Part shown: positions 48,760-59,365 of the stretch, piece by piece
How the letters are laid out: the number at the start of each line of letters is the position of its first letter
Position numbering within the stretch: position 1 is the first letter of the stretch
NCBI RefSeq assembly: GCF_014066305.1
Contig: NW_023501068.1
Coordinates: 47,501-111,500 of the forward strand
Direction: 5' to 3'
DNA length: 64,000 nucleotides
From: Letharia columbiana
Taxonomy: Eukaryota; Ascomycota; Lecanoromycetes; Lecanorales; Parmeliaceae
Notes under the pieces: model-generated
What the model was told of the DNA's origin: nothing
What the model saw: the letters and a program-made list of their open reading frames with translations, nothing else
Databases searched by the model: none
Position numbers and translations under genes: made by a program

Positions 48760-49008
48760 ATGCATACCGCTGTTACCACATTCACCTCTCAGGTAAGCTC
48801 TCAATTGTATCGTTCAAGCCAGACTTTGCTCCATTACTGGCTTGACCATTGTCAAGTCCCGCAAGTCTTCAATGTACATACTGACTCGTGGTGCCATTGT
48901 TTCAGGACTACATCTCTGGTCTGCTCCTGCTCCTCTTCCTCCAAGTTCCATCCGATGCTGTCTCTAATCTCAGCTCTAGATCATTTGTGGAAGGCATTAG
49001 CCAATTGA
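48760..49008 (+). CDS. Arginine attenuator peptide uORF of CPA1, split over three exons
   Basis: Exons 48760-48792, 48906-48918 and 48980-49008 join in phase to 24 residues: MHTAVTTFTSQ, DYIS, DHLWKALAN. The TSQDYISDHLW core matches the arginine attenuator peptide of fungal CPA1/arg-2 leaders, which stalls ribosomes when arginine is high and so represses CPA1; the aspartate required for stalling in Neurospora and yeast is present (DYIS). The stop is 51 nt before the CPA1 ATG. The middle exon is only 13 nt. Intron 1 (113 nt) has donor GTAAGC; intron 2 (61 nt) has a weaker GTCTGC donor and CTCTAG acceptor. The exact length of 24 codons equals the Neurospora peptide. Confidence 0.9.
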   Translation: MHTAVTTFTSQVSSQLYRSSQTLLHYWLDHCQVPQVFNVHTDSWCHCFRTTSLVCSCSSSSKFHPMLSLISALDHLWKALAN

Positions 49009-49059
49009 GGCCCATCCCATACAATAGCCCATCTCAAACACTCTTCGTGCATCATCACC

Positions 49060-50969
49060 ATGATTGCCGCTCTCTCCAAGCACGTGGCTGCTAGGCCAAC
49101 CAGTCACAACATTAAGTTGGCTCTTACACGAGGGACCCGCCGCCATGCAACTGTTGCGGATGCCGCATTTCCTCGGTCGCCCATGACAAGACCAAGGGCC
49201 GCTCCTGCCTACCAGCAGCCGGCCACTCTCACGATCAGAGACGGCCCAATATTCTCTGGGCAAAGCTTCGGCTCCTGTCGCGATGTGTCAGGAGAGGCGG
49301 TTTTCACGACGTCTATTGTGGGCTATAATGAATCTCTGACGGATCCCTCATATCGTGGCCAAATCCTCGTCTTTACGCAACCTTTGATTGGGAATTACGG
49401 CGTCCCTTCGCGTGAAGCCCGAGACGAGTTCAATTTGCTGAAGCATTTCGAATCAGAATACATGCAACCGGCTGGGGTCGTGGTTGCGGACGTAGCAAGG
49501 AAATATTCTCATTGGACGGCTATACAAAGTCTTGGAGATTGGTGCACACAACAAGGTGTTGCAGCCATTACTGGTGTGGACACACGTGCGATTGTCACCT
49601 TTCTGCGTGAGCGCGGTTCTGAACTAGGGAAAATCTCCATTGGGGAGGCCTACGACGCCGATCAAGACGAAGCCTTTCAAGACCCTGCAAACGTCAATCT
49701 CGTGTACGTTTGTTTTGAGAAAGCGTGAGCTAGCGCCAAGATGCTGATTCTTCGCAGGAAACAAGTTAGCACAAAGGCTCCCTTTGTACGACAAGTAAAT
49801 TTTTGCTGTTGCCGTGTCTGTCACTGACTACGTAATAGCATATTGCTTCTGCCGGTGATCTGCATATTGCTCTGATTGATTGTGGTGTTAAAGAGGTATA
49901 TTTCATGTCGGCTTAATCTTCGCTGTGTTCTGACGTTGCAAGGGTATACTTCGATCTCTATCACAACGCGGCGCGAGTGTGACGGTGTTTCCCTGGGATT
50001 TCCCGATCGATAGACTGGCTCATCATTTCGATGTGAGCAAAAACTTTGATTTGCTCTAGCCTTTGAAACTAACCATCCTTTTTAGGGTGTCTTTATCAGC
50101 AACGGGCCTGTTCGTCTTCCACCTCTTCCAACTTGTTCTGGCGCTAATGATCAAGGGTGACCCTACATATTGCGTACCCACTGTTGAAGCACTCCGCAAT
50201 CTCATGGGCTCTTCTCAGATCCCGGTATTTGGCATTTGTCTCGGCCATCAGCTTTTGGCATTGGCTGCAGGCGCAAAGACGACAAAGCTCAAGTAAGCTC
50301 TGACCTCGAAATCAAAGAAGCTTTGACTGATAACGCTCCTAGATATGGGAATAGAGCACACAACAGTGCGCCCCTACTTGACAGATGCCGCTTTCTTAAG
50401 CTTTGCTGACCGTACTAGTTCCTTGTTTGGATCTCACAACTGGGCGATGCGTGAGTACCAGTTACTCGGAATGTCACATTATGCTAACATTTCCCAGCAT
50501 ATCACGTCCCAAAACCATGGTACTTTCACTATAAACATTACCGTCACAGTAGAATAATAAGATTTCAGGTTACGCGGTCGACGCGAATACTCTACCGCCC
50601 GACTTCAAAGAGTACTGGGTTAATCTGAAGTACGTCCCTACTATCATAGTGGAATCCCAGTAGCTCACATAGTAAAGCGACTCGTCAAACGAAGGAATGA
50701 TCCACAAGTCACGTCCCATCTTCAGCACTCAATTCCATCCCGAAGCCAAAGGCGGACCGATGGATACCGCCTTCTTGTTCGATGTCTACCTGGAGAGCGT
50801 CCGGAGGTACAAAGATACTCGGCGCCTGCTTTTTCCTAACAATGACCATCGAGTTGAATCCCTGCTATTTAACACACTTACCAACGCAAGAGTTGGCGTG
50901 AGGACCGATTCGATCAATTTTGCGGAAGGCATGCAGCAGCAGAAACAGGACAATAGGGATCTTGTATGA
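49060..50969 (+). CDS. CPA1: Arginine-specific carbamoyl-phosphate synthase small subunit
   Basis: Eleven exons: 49060-49703, 49758-49794, 49839-49895, 49943-50032, 50086-50109, 50156-50292, 50343-50365, 50419-50450, 50498-50519, 50569-50629, 50678-50969; all phases agree, 472 residues. A basic mitochondrial presequence (about residues 1-35) precedes the CPSase small-chain domain ([37 protein letters not shown]) and the class I glutamine amidotransferase with GPGDP, GICLGHQ (Cys312) and FHPEA (His396, Glu398). It supplies ammonia from glutamine for carbamoyl phosphate in arginine synthesis. Translation should be controlled by the upstream attenuator uORF. Several exons are tiny (22-37 nt), and one intron (50110-50155) has a GTTCGT donor. 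Confidence 0.94.
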
Positions 50970-51339
50970 GGGTCAGGAAAGCGAAGATTTGCTTGATACT
51001 CGAATACCCAACTATCGAGAAAGTCAGACTAGATTGCAAAGTATGTTACCTGCCGTATACTCCTACCAGAATTCAAAGAGTTGACACGAGGTAACGCTGC
51101 CATGATCCGAGTGTCCTTGTTCATCTCTGAAAGGGACCTGATTAAAGCCTAACAGAATCCCTCATAGTTTGCCCCGATCGAAGTGTGCTGCTTCGAAATG
51201 CGTCGTTTCCAATTCATCGTGATCTAGAGTAAGTTGTGTCTTAAAGTCTGGACCCTTGCGCGGAAGTAGTATCTACGAGCCAATGCTCGGTGACATTGCG
51301 TTCGTATCGTGGTGTCTTCGAAAGGCAGGAACCATTGAG
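50970..51339. other. Convergent 3' spacer
   Basis: Between the CPA1 stop and the orphan gene on the minus strand; nothing recognised. Confidence 0.4.
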
Positions 51340-52224
51340 TCATGGAGCAGCAGCATTTTGGCTGCTCGCTTCTTCTTCTGCCCGGGCGTTGTCTTCCCGT
51401 CGTTGTTCCCTTTGTCCGGGGCTTAGCTGCTAGCCTCTTTCGATAATATTCCTTGTCGTTCGTCTTTGGATTAGCTGCATATCGCTTCCTCATATATTCG
51501 TTTTGCTTTCGTTTTCGTTCCTTGGTCGAGGGTGCAATTTCTCGCCTCTTTCTATCACTAGCTGTTTCGCGTCTCCTCAGCCGTTGTTTTTCCGTCACTG
51601 GCTTAACCCGTCGCTTATTCCTATAGTATTCGCTTTGCTTCTGCCGTTGTTCATCCGTTCGGGGGTCAGCTGTCTTTTTGCGGAATCCTCCCCTCGTTGT
51701 TCATCCGCTGGGGGATTCTGGACAAGCGCATGTCTCCTGAGTCTCTCCTGGCGTTGCTCACTGGTTTCCGTGGCTGCTCGAGTCTCACTCCTCCGTCCTG
51801 CGTCCAGGATCTTTTTGACAAGCTGAGTCTCCTTTGCCAGCTTTCTGGCATCTTCAAGGGCGGAACCACCCTGAAGAAGAACCTCCCGTAACGTGGTGCC
51901 CTCTACACCGGGGATGGACTATCTCGGTATAGCCCCAAAGGCTGCTAGAAGCAGGAAAAGATGGTTCTCCCGCTCTGATACCGTTCCACAGACGGAAAAG
52001 CTTGTACCTTGGAAGGAGTCGAGCTCTTTCTGTAGACCAATGACCAGGGCGGACCGCAGTTGAAATGTATCGAAAGGCTCGTTGAAGGATTCTTCGGCGA
52101 GTGTGTACCTCAAGAGGTGTACGGTATCAGACCCGCTACGATGTAAGACGTACTTTCCTGTAATCGGCGATGTGACAACCGGAAAGCCATCGCTATCTAA
52201 TGGGACAGGAGATTTCGAGGCCAT
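51340..52224 (-). CDS. Orphan basic protein with repeated YYRxKR motifs (two frame breaks)
   Basis: Exon 1 52008-52224 and exon 2 51340-51902, joined across a 105-nt intron, give about 259 residues. The N-terminal third is acidic to neutral (MASKSPVPLDSDGFPVV, TLAEESFNEPFDTFQ); a helical linker (KLAKETQLVKKILDAG) leads into a strongly basic half with repeats such as EQRQKQSEYYRNKRRVKP, KQNEYMRKRYAANP and NDKEYYRKRLAAKP, ending EEEASSQNAAAP. The repeats resemble basic nucleic-acid-binding arrays, but I recognise no named family. The frame must shift at G5 (51661-51665, one base short) and back at G4 (51418-51421, one base long); the two cancel. Could be a real gene with consensus errors or a decaying one. 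Confidence 0.5.
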
Positions 52225-52914
52225 TTGGTACGCGAAAGGTAGGCTGAAGAGCAATTCGGCTTGGCACAGATGACATTTCCGCGCCAACTCCACGCAAGAG
52301 AATAGTAATGCTCTCTCTCGATGGCTAACTACCGCTCTTTTAAGACCACATATCACTCGGCAAGAAGAAAGTGAAGTCGCAAAGAGCTAGTTGAAGCATG
52401 GTCAATGACAGACAGATATCCAGGCCCCTCGAAAGCTGCCTGGTCTGCAAAGTGTCCTCACGGAAAGCGTGCGGCTTTATCCTACCGTAGCTTCCGGTGC
52501 GATAGAGAATCAGAGCCTGACAGAGTCACGATCCAAGGGACCTACATGCCTCATGATAGTACAACACTAGTCTCGAATGATGCTTTGGCTCGACGTGAGC
52601 GTACCCGATAAGTCCCAGCAATGATACGACAAGTCTTCAGACCAGAGTTAAGACCACAGTTGAAAGTCCGCGGTAGTCGATAGTGTCTTTCTGCGTCCGG
52701 ACAAATTTATATCCGAGCGCTGGACCTCCAAGCCGGGAGTGGTTCGAGACAGGCGCGTATATGCGCCATTCTCTTGCTCCAGGAGAGGGTGGGATACAAG
52801 TATGGAGGGATATGAGGGATGAGTTCAGTGCGGTGCTAGGAAGGCTTGAGCTCGTTTTGAAACCCTTTGGGAGTAAGAGTTCCGTTGTGGTGGGAGGAGC
52901 TCCGATTGGGTGGG
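52225..52914. other. Intergenic before the tandem array
   Basis: Two short plus-strand ORFs (from 52405 and 52683) have no recognisable product. Nothing else seen. Confidence 0.35.
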
Positions 52915-54060
52915 GGCTTGGTAAACCTCCGTTTTGATGGGGGGAGCTTCGTTTTGGTGAGGTTACTAAGGAAACGAAGCTTATCATTAAAGGCTTCGTC
53001 TTAACGGGGGCTTGGCAAACCTCTATCATGGTGAGAGCTTCGTTTTGATGAAGTTATCAGCAGTACGGAGCTCTCCACTAAAGCTTCGTTTTGATGGGAG
53101 GAGCTCCGATTTGATGAGGTTACTACGAAAACGAAGCTTACTATAAAAGCTTCGTCTTGATATAAGCTTATTTTTTTATTTAGTAAGAGCTCCGTTTCTG
53201 TGAGGTTACTAGCAGTACGAACGTTTTGGTGAGGAAGCTCCGAACTAGTGAGGTCACCACGAAAACGAAGCTCACCACCAAATCCGGTTTAATAGGGGCT
53301 TAACAGATCTCCATTTTGGTAATAGTTCATCTTATACAAGATAGTATACTATAGAAGATTTTATTACCGACTGTTCTTTGAGTAGAAGACGGCAGCTAAA
53401 TATAGGGAAGTTACATTAAATCCACATTAAGGCGGTTCTATTTGAGTCGGCATTAAGGCGGCGCTAAAGCGGAGGCAAGACGGAGGCTATCAAGACGGAG
53501 GCAAAATGGGGCAGAACGGAGCCTATCGAAGCGGAGGCAGAACGAAGCCCACCAAGACGGAGGCAAGATGGAGCTCTCCACTAAGATGAAGCGAGATAGT
53601 AACGGAGGCAAGACGGAGGCAAAATGGAGCCTACTGAGACGGAGGCAAAACGGAAGTGGAGCAAGATGGAGCCCACCAGCAGGCAAAAAACGAGGCTCTT
53701 CTACCAAAGCTCCGTCTTGGTGAGGTCACCAGCAAAATGGGGCTCTCCACTAAAAGATCCGTCTTAGTAGGAGAGCTTTATTATGGTGAGGTCACCAGCA
53801 AAACGGAGGTCTTCCCACCAAACCGGAGCTTACCATACCTAAGCTCACCAAGGCGGAGGTTTACTAAGCCCCCATCAAGACGGAGCTTTAGTGGTGAGCT
53901 TCGTTTTCGTGGTGCCCTCACCAAGACGGAGCTCCTCCCACCAAGACGGAGATTTACCAAGCCCTATCAAACCGGAGCTTTGGTGGTGAGCTTCATTTGC
54001 GTGGTGACTTCAGCAAAACGGGGCTCTCATCAAGACTGAGGCAAAATGGAGCCCACCAAA
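52915..54060. repeat. Degenerate hairpin-rich tandem array
   Basis: Built from short words in both orientations: aagcttcgttttgatg and its inverse aaaacgaagctt, ggagctccg, and gaggtcaccacgaaaacgaag. Longer units recur (aggttactaaggaaacgaag at about 52970, similar at 53117 and 53247, spacing about 147 and 130). The centre (53430-53700) is dominated by cggaggcaaaa-type units. Embedded HindIII-like (aagctt) and SacI-like (gagctc) palindromes allow many hairpins. ORFs across it are products of the repetition and are not genes. Confidence 0.75.
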
Positions 54061-54094
54061 TCACCGAAGCGTATCGCCTCTTCAAGTTGCTCAT

Positions 54095-54810
54095 TCAACA
54101 ACGACGCCTGAAGTCATTTGCACTATCCTTGAGTTCCCAACATTGGTGTCTATGTCTATGCGAGCGGTTATCGTGTCTGGTCGCTCCTGTAGGGAGAAGG
54201 TAATATGTTTGATGCGCAGGGTTTCCCAGATGGTTTCTTCGCATGTATTCGTCCTCTGAAATAACACCATTCACGCACTCGACCATCTCCCCCTCCCATT
54301 CCAGTGAAAGGTCGCATACGTCCAAGATGATTTCAGCTTGTCCACCAGCGGGTACAAGAAGCGGTCTTCGGTTTTCTTACCTCCCTGGCTGGCACTCTTC
54401 GCAGCGGGATGCCCGCCACGTTACTAGCAATGGCAATGGCGACATGGAGTCATAACAAAAGTCCAAGGAGCGCAACAGGAGTCGTCTTCAAGACAAGACC
54501 AATGGCCACGCAATCAAAGCGAATATTGTTGGCCCGAACCTCAGAGGGATTGGCTCCGCAGCCTTTTTCAGGATTGGCTTCCCTTCTGTGTCGATACCGG
54601 CCAGGACTTGTAGGTCTTGAGCTCGCGCAACAACGTTACGACATCCGCCTCTAAATCTAGCAAGCCTCGCTCAACACACTGCATCGCTGCAATACTTGTT
54701 ACTAGTTTGGTGCAGCTGGCGATACGTATAATTGTATTCGGCGACCGCGGTGGACGGTCAGAGGGAGCCTTTAAAGAGCGTATTCCCACGGGATGAGGAT
54801 AATCCAGTTC
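54095..54810 (-). pseudogene. Truncated beta-lactamase/transesterase-like pseudogene
   Basis: Blocks of the serine beta-lactamase-like (class C, LovD-type) family appear in order on the minus strand but in different frames: NTIIRIASCTKLVTSIAAMQ with the SxxK motif (SCTK), VERGLLDLEADVVTLL, then after a frame change GIDTEGKPILKKAAEPI, later PLLVPAGG and LEWEGEMVECVNG, and after another shift ETIWETLRIKHITF and LQERPD. The segment between EPI and PLLVPAGG, which should contain HLLTHTSG, is replaced by unrelated sequence. The N-terminus is missing and the 3' side ends at the tandem array. Enzymes of this family hydrolyse or transfer esters in secondary metabolism. Confidence 0.7.
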
Positions 54811-56748
54811 ATCTTTAGAATGTCAGCTTACTCACATCGGATACAAAACCAGCTTCTATCTTGGGATGCCATACTACATCTGCTACTGAGAAGCAGTACC
54901 GCGCCCGGGACATCATATGCTTCACAAGCAGATTGGCACCTTTCCTCTATTGTGCCCACAACGACCCCGGGTAACGTGACCAGGAAAAGGAGCATTAGCT
55001 TGAGGCCTGAACTTTCGAACTCACAAAAATTCGAGAAGCCAAACTCAATGATCACACGCAAGTGACTTGGAATGTACTGAGTCAGGGAACCGCACAAATT
55101 GGCTAATACAGTCTTGAGCCAGGGTACGCCCGTCTGACAATATTCGATCAATCTGGATGTCTTTGAGCCTCCATACTTCGCATGCAATACAGCCGTAACC
55201 TCTTGTACCCATTTCGTGACTCGCAACTTTAGGCCCTCTAAAACATAAATTGGTAGTCCAAACGACAAAGGAAACCTCGGTCTCAATAGTGATTGGAGCA
55301 CAGCAACAAAAGACGAAGCGCAGCAAGTTAGACATAAGTCGAATCCATGATATTAAACAGGACGTCAGAGTCTATATCGATTTTGAAACAGACTTTCTCA
55401 TCCTGAAAAACTGCGATTGGGGGCCGTGGTAGACAGAAATAGTATCAGGAGAAATCTCTGTTCTCATAGACCTGGCAACAGGATTTTTCTGCACTCCCTA
55501 TGCAGAGCTCTCATAGCAGGTTTTTTCTCAGCCCGGAGCGACTCCCTATTCAACCGCACGTTCATTTCCGTAATGGCTGCATTGCTCAAGACTATCTATC
55601 CGATCATCGTCAGTACAGGTCCAACATCGAAATCCAACATCGAAATCCAACAAAATCATTGTCCTCGCTGGGCAGCATTCGCAACGTAACACACCGGGAA
55701 AAGATCCGCAAGCTTTGGATTCGCTGGCGCACGGTTTCATCGATCTTATTCAACAACCCCAAACTCCCACCCCCCAAAAGCCTTCCCGTCTGTGATGCCC
55801 TTCCCCCCCACGGTCTTCTCCAATTCAAGTCATCCATCCTCTCGATCCTCTAGATTTGATCGGCTACGATCCCCGACCCGAGAAGTTGCTGTGACGGAAG
55901 AATGCATACTGTGAGCGAGCATGCAGATGCTTAGATGCCAAACCACTGTGGACGCTTCTTCACTCGAATCGCTTCAAAGGCTTTGTCAGTTTCCAATGAT
56001 TCAACGGTGTGTAAGTGACCGCTTGCCTCAAAGCACTCCCCCCCCGCCCTTTTGTGCTTGGCCTTAGGTTCTCTGCCTAGGGAGCTCCCCGATGACCAGA
56101 CTCGGTCCCTTGCTGCAGCCGAGCAGAGCGACTTGGCTTCAAAATGTGGCTTGTCTGGAACGGCAGCATCCCCTAGGGAAGCACTGCTTGTCGATATTAG
56201 GCCATCTTGGCGTGCAAGGCCTCTTCCAATTCCTCAGTGGCTTCTTTTCTCTTTTCAATTTCCATAAACGAGATTGATGGAAGTCCCCTGTCCCTTGTCG
56301 AATTGTCAGACTTTTCCCCAAGTACCAGTCAAAGGCCAATGACTGAGGCCTTGCATGGCTATCATCATTGTCGATTTTGAAGGTTCGTGGCCTACAGGTC
56401 ACTACAGTCTGGCTAAAGCAAGTCTGTAAGGTTCCACATAATACCGAGATGAAGCCTTAGAAATACATTCCTTTTTGGTTGGTCTGCGGACATCGGTGTC
56501 GAAAATCTGGCATCATGAGCCTTACTCAGCTAGACTTTGAGAGTTGCTCGTGCAATAAGGAATGCCGTGTATTCAAGAACATTCCAGGGCCATCGAAAAC
56601 ATCACCGAAAATTGAGGCCAAGCGGAGGAACGACATCTTTAGCTTGGTAATCAGGCTTAGCGACCTCCTCAATAGCGATGCTGGGGGGTGAGAAGCTTCA
56701 TAAGAAAGCGATAGTTAGCTGTTACAGACCTACAAACGTATCTATCCT
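54811..56748. other. Gene-poor interval
   Basis: About 1.9 kb. One 157-codon minus-strand frame (54828-55301) has no recognisable feature. A small perfect duplication (ccaacatcgaaat) lies at about 55620-55648. Otherwise only short ORFs. Its right end is the 3' region of GUS1. Confidence 0.4.
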
Positions 56749-59152
56749 TTACTTAGTAGCTTTGCCTGTAGGTATATTGAACAACACAGCTGGCTCGCCA
56801 TGCATGAAAGGCCGATCCACCCTAAAGTATCCTTTCCTCTCGAACTGGATAATATCGTTCTCGCTCAGGTCAGCCACGTTCCCATCAGCCAATGCTTCAG
56901 TCCTAAATTCGGTGTGGTCATTGAGACACTCATCAATTTCATCGTCTTTCTCGATGATATCCTTGTTAATCAGGTAGTCAAAATCGACTAGCTCGACGGG
57001 GATAAGCTCTTGGCCTTGGGTAGAGAGCCACGTAATCTTTTGCTTTGTTGCTTTGAAGTCGCCTTGGAGGTGAAGCTCGAGCTCTAGACCAGTGACGGTG
57101 GAGAGGGTGAGCGGATTTAGGGAATGAGAGATCTTGCGGACAATCGCATTGCCCCAGCTCATGAGGGTAATCTCTTCATCTTCTTTCAAAGACTTGGCAT
57201 CTGACTGCTCGATGATGATGGTAGTGCTGAACGCGACCTTCTTCGTCCCAAGCGCAGGATTTTTCCCGTGCTTAGGCTTGTCTTCTGTGTATGGTGCCAC
57301 CCTCGCACCTCTCACATTTGCTGTGACAGCATGGTCCTTATCGATGGCTGTGTGGCGCGGCGCTACTGGGTCGATATACTTCTTGTTCGTCGCCCAGAAA
57401 AGCGTCCAATCCAGGTTCACAATATTTCGGGATGGCCCCTGTTTGAGGATGAACTCGCGCAGCGCCTCTATAGTCATACCTCTCCTACGGATGCCCCGAA
57501 TGGTCGGGAAGCGTGGATCATCCCAACCCCAGACCCTTCCCTCATCCACAAGCTTGGTCAGCTTTCTTTTAGAGAGAAAAGTTCGGATAAAATTCATGCG
57601 TGCGAAGTCCCAAATGTAAACCTGAGCACGTACTCGGAGTCAGCTGTCTCTTTTCTAAAGAAAGAAAAAGCCAGAAATCCAGTTGGGGTGGCACGAAGAG
57701 GATTCCTCGAGACATGTGTTGCGACCCAGAGGGCGCCACGACTCAAGAGGGAATGACCCCAAATGTACGTACCTTTCTTAACTTCAACGCATCGAGCATC
57801 CAGTCGTACTGAGGGTTCCGATCACGGTACTCGATCGTTCTGAGGGCATGTGTGACTCCCTCCATCGAGTCGACGATCGGACAGCAGAAATCGTAGATAG
57901 GGTAGATTTTCCACTTGTTGCCAGTCCGATGATGAGGCAGAGGGTTGCAACGGTAAATAACGGGATCGCGCATAGCCTTGTTGGGATTGTCCACGCTGAT
58001 CTTGGCTCTAATGCACCATCTGACGCCCTCTTCTGTGCCCTTTTTCATCTCCTCGAAGTGGGCAAGGTTATCTTCAACGGAAGCTTCTCGCCGCTCACTA
58101 GGCAGTCCATGCCATCTCTGATGCTTCATTGTCTCCTGCTCAGTGTCATCCGCGTATGCCTTGCCCTCTTTGAGCAAAGTGACGCAGTATTGGTAAAGCT
58201 CGTCAAAGTAGTCACTTGTGTAAGTTGTCTTGTCTGGACGTATTCCCATCAGGGCCAGGTCTTCGACAATCGCATCTTGAAACTCCTCTTTTTCTTTGGA
58301 CGGGTTCGTATCGTCAAAACGGCAAATCAATGTTCCCTTATACATCTCATGCGCGAAGTAATCATTGAGCAATGCAGCTTTTGCGTGCCCGATATGGAGA
58401 TAACCACTTCGCAACATCAGCATGAATGCAGCATGATACGTGAGAGTAGAGCTTACGATGGCTCGGGGGAAACCGAGTGACAACGCCCTTCTCTGTGTCC
58501 GGCAAGGCAATGTCATAGCTCGCTCCTTCACTGCTCTTTGTCGCCTTCTTCGCCTGAGCCTGTGCATTCGCTGAATGGACGGCCGTTACAATCCAAGCGT
58601 TGGTCTCCTCAATGAACTTGAACCATCTAGTTACGTTCAACAAGGCGCCTTTTTTAACGGCTGCATGAGCAACTTTGTTGCCTCGGATAGCTGCCCAAAC
58701 AGAGAGATCTGCGACTGTGAGAGTGTATCCCACAACGTGAGAGCGAAGCGTCAGATGTGCATCTAGCTCAAGCAGTGGACCATCAATAGATTTAAAGTCT
58801 GTGGGGACGAATGACGCTGTTCTTCCTAGCCATTCTTTGACCTAAATCAGCATTAGTCTTTGCACATTGGCCCACGACGTCAATATGAGCCCACCAATGT
58901 GTCATGTTTGCCTTGCAGAAAGGGATATGCCTCCATAAGGCCATCGATGACTTTCTCGGAACCATACGTAGATGTCTCACTTCCTACGATAATCTCGACA
59001 GTAGCATTGTCTCCTGCCTTGAGGGTATCTACTTCCTCGAAGTTGACATTGATCGAGGAGTTAGGATCTGCTTCTTTCGCGTACTGTGCAACCAGTAGAG
59101 CCGGGAAGGTGGTGGCTTGGTTCGCCTTCGATGCAATGTTCAATGTTGCCAT
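56749..59152 (-). CDS. GUS1: Cytosolic glutamyl-tRNA synthetase Gus1 (frame broken once)
   Basis: Exons 58895-59152, 58457-58841, 57773-58406 and 56749-57621; 716 residues. Residues 1-200 form a GST-like domain (VKEWLGRTASFVPTDF, LTVADLSVWAAIRG) that in yeast binds Arc1. The class I catalytic core has PSGYLHIGHAKAALLNDYF (HIGH at about 219-222), CRFDDTNPSKEKEEF, YPIYDFCCPIVDSMEGVTHA and LSKRKLTKLV (KMSKS equivalent at about 442-446); the beta-barrel anticodon domain follows. The eukaryotic GluRS/GlnRS-type barrel marks it as the cytosolic, not the mitochondrial, enzyme. A G run at 58465-58469 is one base short: TRFPPEPSGYL needs six C in the gene. It is divergent from MRPL1, with 213 bp between the start codons. 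Confidence 0.93.
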
Positions 59153-59365
59153 TTCCTGTAGACGAAGGGCACCCCCGGTCCTCGTTGTTTACAAGGAAAA
59201 GGTGGAGATGTTACAATGAGGAGCGTCTTTACTGTTAAATATTTTAAGAGTCACAAAGCGTTGAACTCAACCCGATGGAGAGACGCAGTAAGCGCGTTAT
59301 GCGCGGGCTTGGCAACAATGGTCCCCAGGTCGAGTTCTGCTTGGCTCACATTATCAGGAGAGGCA
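59153..59365. promoter_or_regulatory. Bidirectional promoter of GUS1 and MRPL1
   Basis: 213 bp between two start codons on opposite strands, linking cytosolic tRNA charging and mitochondrial translation. Contains gcgcgttatgcgcg at 59292-59305, a looser version of the motif at 46588 and 61527. Confidence 0.55.

Noticed and set aside
53453..54039. ORFs of 84 and 127 codons in the tandem array
   Set aside because: Their periodic sequences follow directly from the DNA repeats and have no domain or start context.
54828..55301. 157-codon minus-strand ORF
   Set aside because: No domain, no coding bias visible, no clear splice partners; treated as chance.
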